DNA from: a virus
Length of the DNA stretch: 40,635 bases
Reading direction: 5' to 3' (one strand)
IMG/VR virus record: IMGVR_UViG_3300031951_000422
Span: 1 to 40,635 of that record
Shown here: piece by piece, positions 39,402 to 40,635 of the stretch
How the letters are laid out: every line of letters begins with the position of its first letter
Position numbering within the stretch: position 1 is the stretch's first letter
Translations under genes and position numbers: made by a program
The notes under the pieces: generated by a model
What the model saw: only the letters and a program-made list of their open reading frames with translations
What the model was told of the DNA's origin: nothing
Database searches by the model: none

Positions 39402-39623
39402 TTATATCACTTTCTTACATCTCTCTATCAATTCAGCTAGCTCGTCAAGACTGTCTATCGACCAACCTGTCGGTGTTCTTAGAACAATGTAGCATTCGCC
39501 ATCTTCTATAACGGTAGATGATTCTAGTTCGATAGTTAGTTCTTCCACTTCATTTGTGGATCCATTGCAATTTCCTTCCTGAGAAAATTCAAATTTCGCA
39601 CTGTGTAAAATAGGTTTTTCCAT
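39402..39623 (-). CDS. small acidic hypothetical protein (73 aa)
   Basis: A 73-residue protein with two strand-rich parts (SAKFEFSQEG, VEELTIELESSTVIEDGECYIVLRTPTGW) and a C-terminal acidic helix (SLDELAELIERCKKVI). It overlaps the end of the helicase gene by 35 nt, so it is probably co-translated with it. The composition is like small phage inhibitor or adaptor proteins, but no family is recognised and no function is claimed. Confidence 0.65.
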   Translation of the reverse strand: MEKPILHSAKFEFSQEGNCNGSTNEVEELTIELESSTVIEDGECYIVLRTPTGWSIDSLDELAELIERCKKVI

Positions 39624-40635
39624 AATCCTTCTTAAAAATATTAGTTGTATACTTCTTCTTTCCTTTAACTACTTTATAGATCTTGTCCTCTATACCTCCT
39701 TCAGAGAATATCCAATAAACTTTATTGAACAGCCTATCCATAGTCGTAAGGCGATCCCTAGCCTGCCAATAAGACACGGCACTATGTTGAATGTTATAGA
39801 ACACAAGATACTCTGCATTTTTTAAGGATATACCCTCACGACCAGATACAATTTGTAAAGCAATACTCTTATTATCTGTAAAGTTAAACTCATCAAGATC
39901 TGTTGTCAAGTTTTCTGATCCAAATACTTGACACAATGCATTCAGCTCTTCCTTAAAGACATAGAATATACCAATCTTCTTGCCTGCAAATCGTTCTTTG
40001 ATAAACTCAGCTTTGGTTGTGTCAAGGATCATAGAGTTTCCAGACTCAAACTTAACTGTACCACTATATATCTGATGGACTTTCTGCAGCAACTTGGCGG
40101 GTGTATCGCCAAGTATAACCTCATCCTTTCCTTCGACAACAAGGTCTTTAAGCAGTTTGTTAGCTATGTCATACGTTCTTTGCTTCATCTTTACATGTAG
40201 CACTTCTTCCTCAATGACAGACTGAAAGCCAGCTTGCTCCTGAGTAAAGGTAATCATGTACTTAGACACATCGGACATTATTTTGTCCTCTATACCTGCA
40301 GAGTAGTCGTTTACAGTGAAGCTGTTTATCTTCTTTTGTCTTACGTTAACATAGTCAGCGGCCCACTTGTAGAAGTTGATATAGCGTGACCAAGGAGATC
40401 TGTCGCTTACCCAAAACTGATGATACATCTGAGAAAAACTCTCTGGACTTGGAGTTCCTGATAAGAACACCATCGGCCTATCAGAGAAGTTTATCCTAAA
40501 TATTTTTGTAGCCCTTCCTGGTTTTGGGAAAGCGCCGAATCTATGATGCTCATCATGTATAATGAAATCAAAGTTACGTCCAACCTTGTGCATGCTCTCG
40601 TCATTCACAATCATAATTTCGAAGTATTCGGAGTA
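39589..40635 (-). CDS. SF2 DNA/RNA helicase, C-terminal part (5' end beyond window)
   Basis: The frame stays open to the right edge (seven further codons before the first internal ATG), so the N-terminus with motif I is missing. Visible motifs: II as IIHDEHH (DExH box), III as LSGTPSP, V as VSGREGISLKNAEYLVFYN, and VI as QARDRLTTMDR. This is an SNF2/DEAD-like superfamily 2 helicase, about 348 residues visible. Phage SF2 helicases of this layout work in replication, recombination or branch migration. It leads the minus-strand operon seen here and overlaps the next gene by 35 nt. Motif VI is QARDR instead of the commoner QxxGRxxR. Confidence 0.88.
   Translation of the reverse strand, partial: YSEYFEIMIVNDESMHKVGRNFDFIIHDEHHRFGAFPKPGRATKIFRINFSDRPMVFLSGTPSPESFSQMYHQFWVSDRSPWSRYINFYKWAADYVNVRQKKINSFTVNDYSAGIEDKIMSDVSKYMITFTQEQAGFQSVIEEEVLHVKMKQRTYDIANKLLKDLVVEGKDEVILGDTPAKLLQKVHQIYSGTVKFESGNSMILDTTKAEFIKERFAGKKIGIFYVFKEELNALCQVFGSENLTTDLDEFNFTDNKSIALQIVSGREGISLKNAEYLVFYNIQHSAVSYWQARDRLTTMDRLFNKVYWIFSEGGIEDKIYKVVKGKKKYTTNIFKKDYGKTYFTQCEI

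Noticed and set aside
1-40635. Possibility that the window is a complete circular genome
   Set aside because: The open helicase frame at the right edge (minus strand) does not continue at the left edge, which encodes a plus-strand fibre protein, and DNA polymerase or other replication genes are missing.

Overview
The window looks like a 40.6-kb fragment of a tailed, probably short-tailed (podovirus-like), double-stranded DNA phage of a Bacteroidetes host. The host assignment rests on AT-rich DNA, repeated TAnnTTTG promoter elements (the Bacteroidetes -7 box), start codons without Shine-Dalgarno sequences, and a BACON-type domain in a virion protein. No sheath, tape-measure or long-tail genes are seen, while large ejection-type internal proteins are present, which points to a short tail. 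No tRNA, rRNA, CRISPR array or integrase gene was found. All functions are read from sequence motifs and remembered family features, with no database search.

Layout, left to right, plus strand. 1-546: end of a lectin-like receptor-binding protein and its small trailing protein. 594-2257: compact lysis cassette (two small membrane proteins, a lipoprotein with the architecture of a unimolecular spanin, a GH108-type endolysin, and a tiny basic protein). 2290-4587: a second set of receptor-binding or fibre proteins, whose lectin plus trailing-protein pair is a paralogue of the first. 4611-4636: terminator. 4687-12232: packaging operon, with small proteins, a two-domain GroES-like protein, a candidate small terminase subunit, a large terminase interrupted by a 339-residue LAGLIDADG intein, the portal, and a conserved unknown. 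12225-13296: five overlapping very basic small genes. 13341-15900: scaffold-like protein and major capsid protein, followed by a terminator. 15966-17036: a conserved unknown and a small, apparently highly expressed virion protein, then a terminator. 17101-25293: connector and tail proteins, including a 1343-residue protein ending in a BACON-like domain. 25336-36104: three ejection-type internal virion proteins, the last a 2853-residue polyvalent protein with a zincin motif and an LPD38-like region. A bidirectional terminator at 36109-36136 separates this late block from the convergent minus-strand genes.

The minus strand (36148-40635) reads as the end of the early or metabolic region: an SF2 helicase cut by the window edge, small acidic proteins, two small zinc-ribbon proteins, a VRR-NUC nuclease, unknowns and a metallophosphoesterase. 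A structured non-coding stretch at 38965-39132 contains an attC-like folded element and a perfect 9-bp inverted repeat behind a possible promoter.

The late genes appear to be divided into transcription units by TATnTTTG boxes. Four of these lie exactly 4 nt from an ATG, which predicts leaderless or nearly leaderless mRNAs. The most interesting items are the intein placed immediately after the terminase Walker B acids with an atypical C-terminus, the attC-like element, the tandem GroES-like protein, the duplicated receptor-binding modules flanking the lysis cassette, and the giant polyvalent protein.
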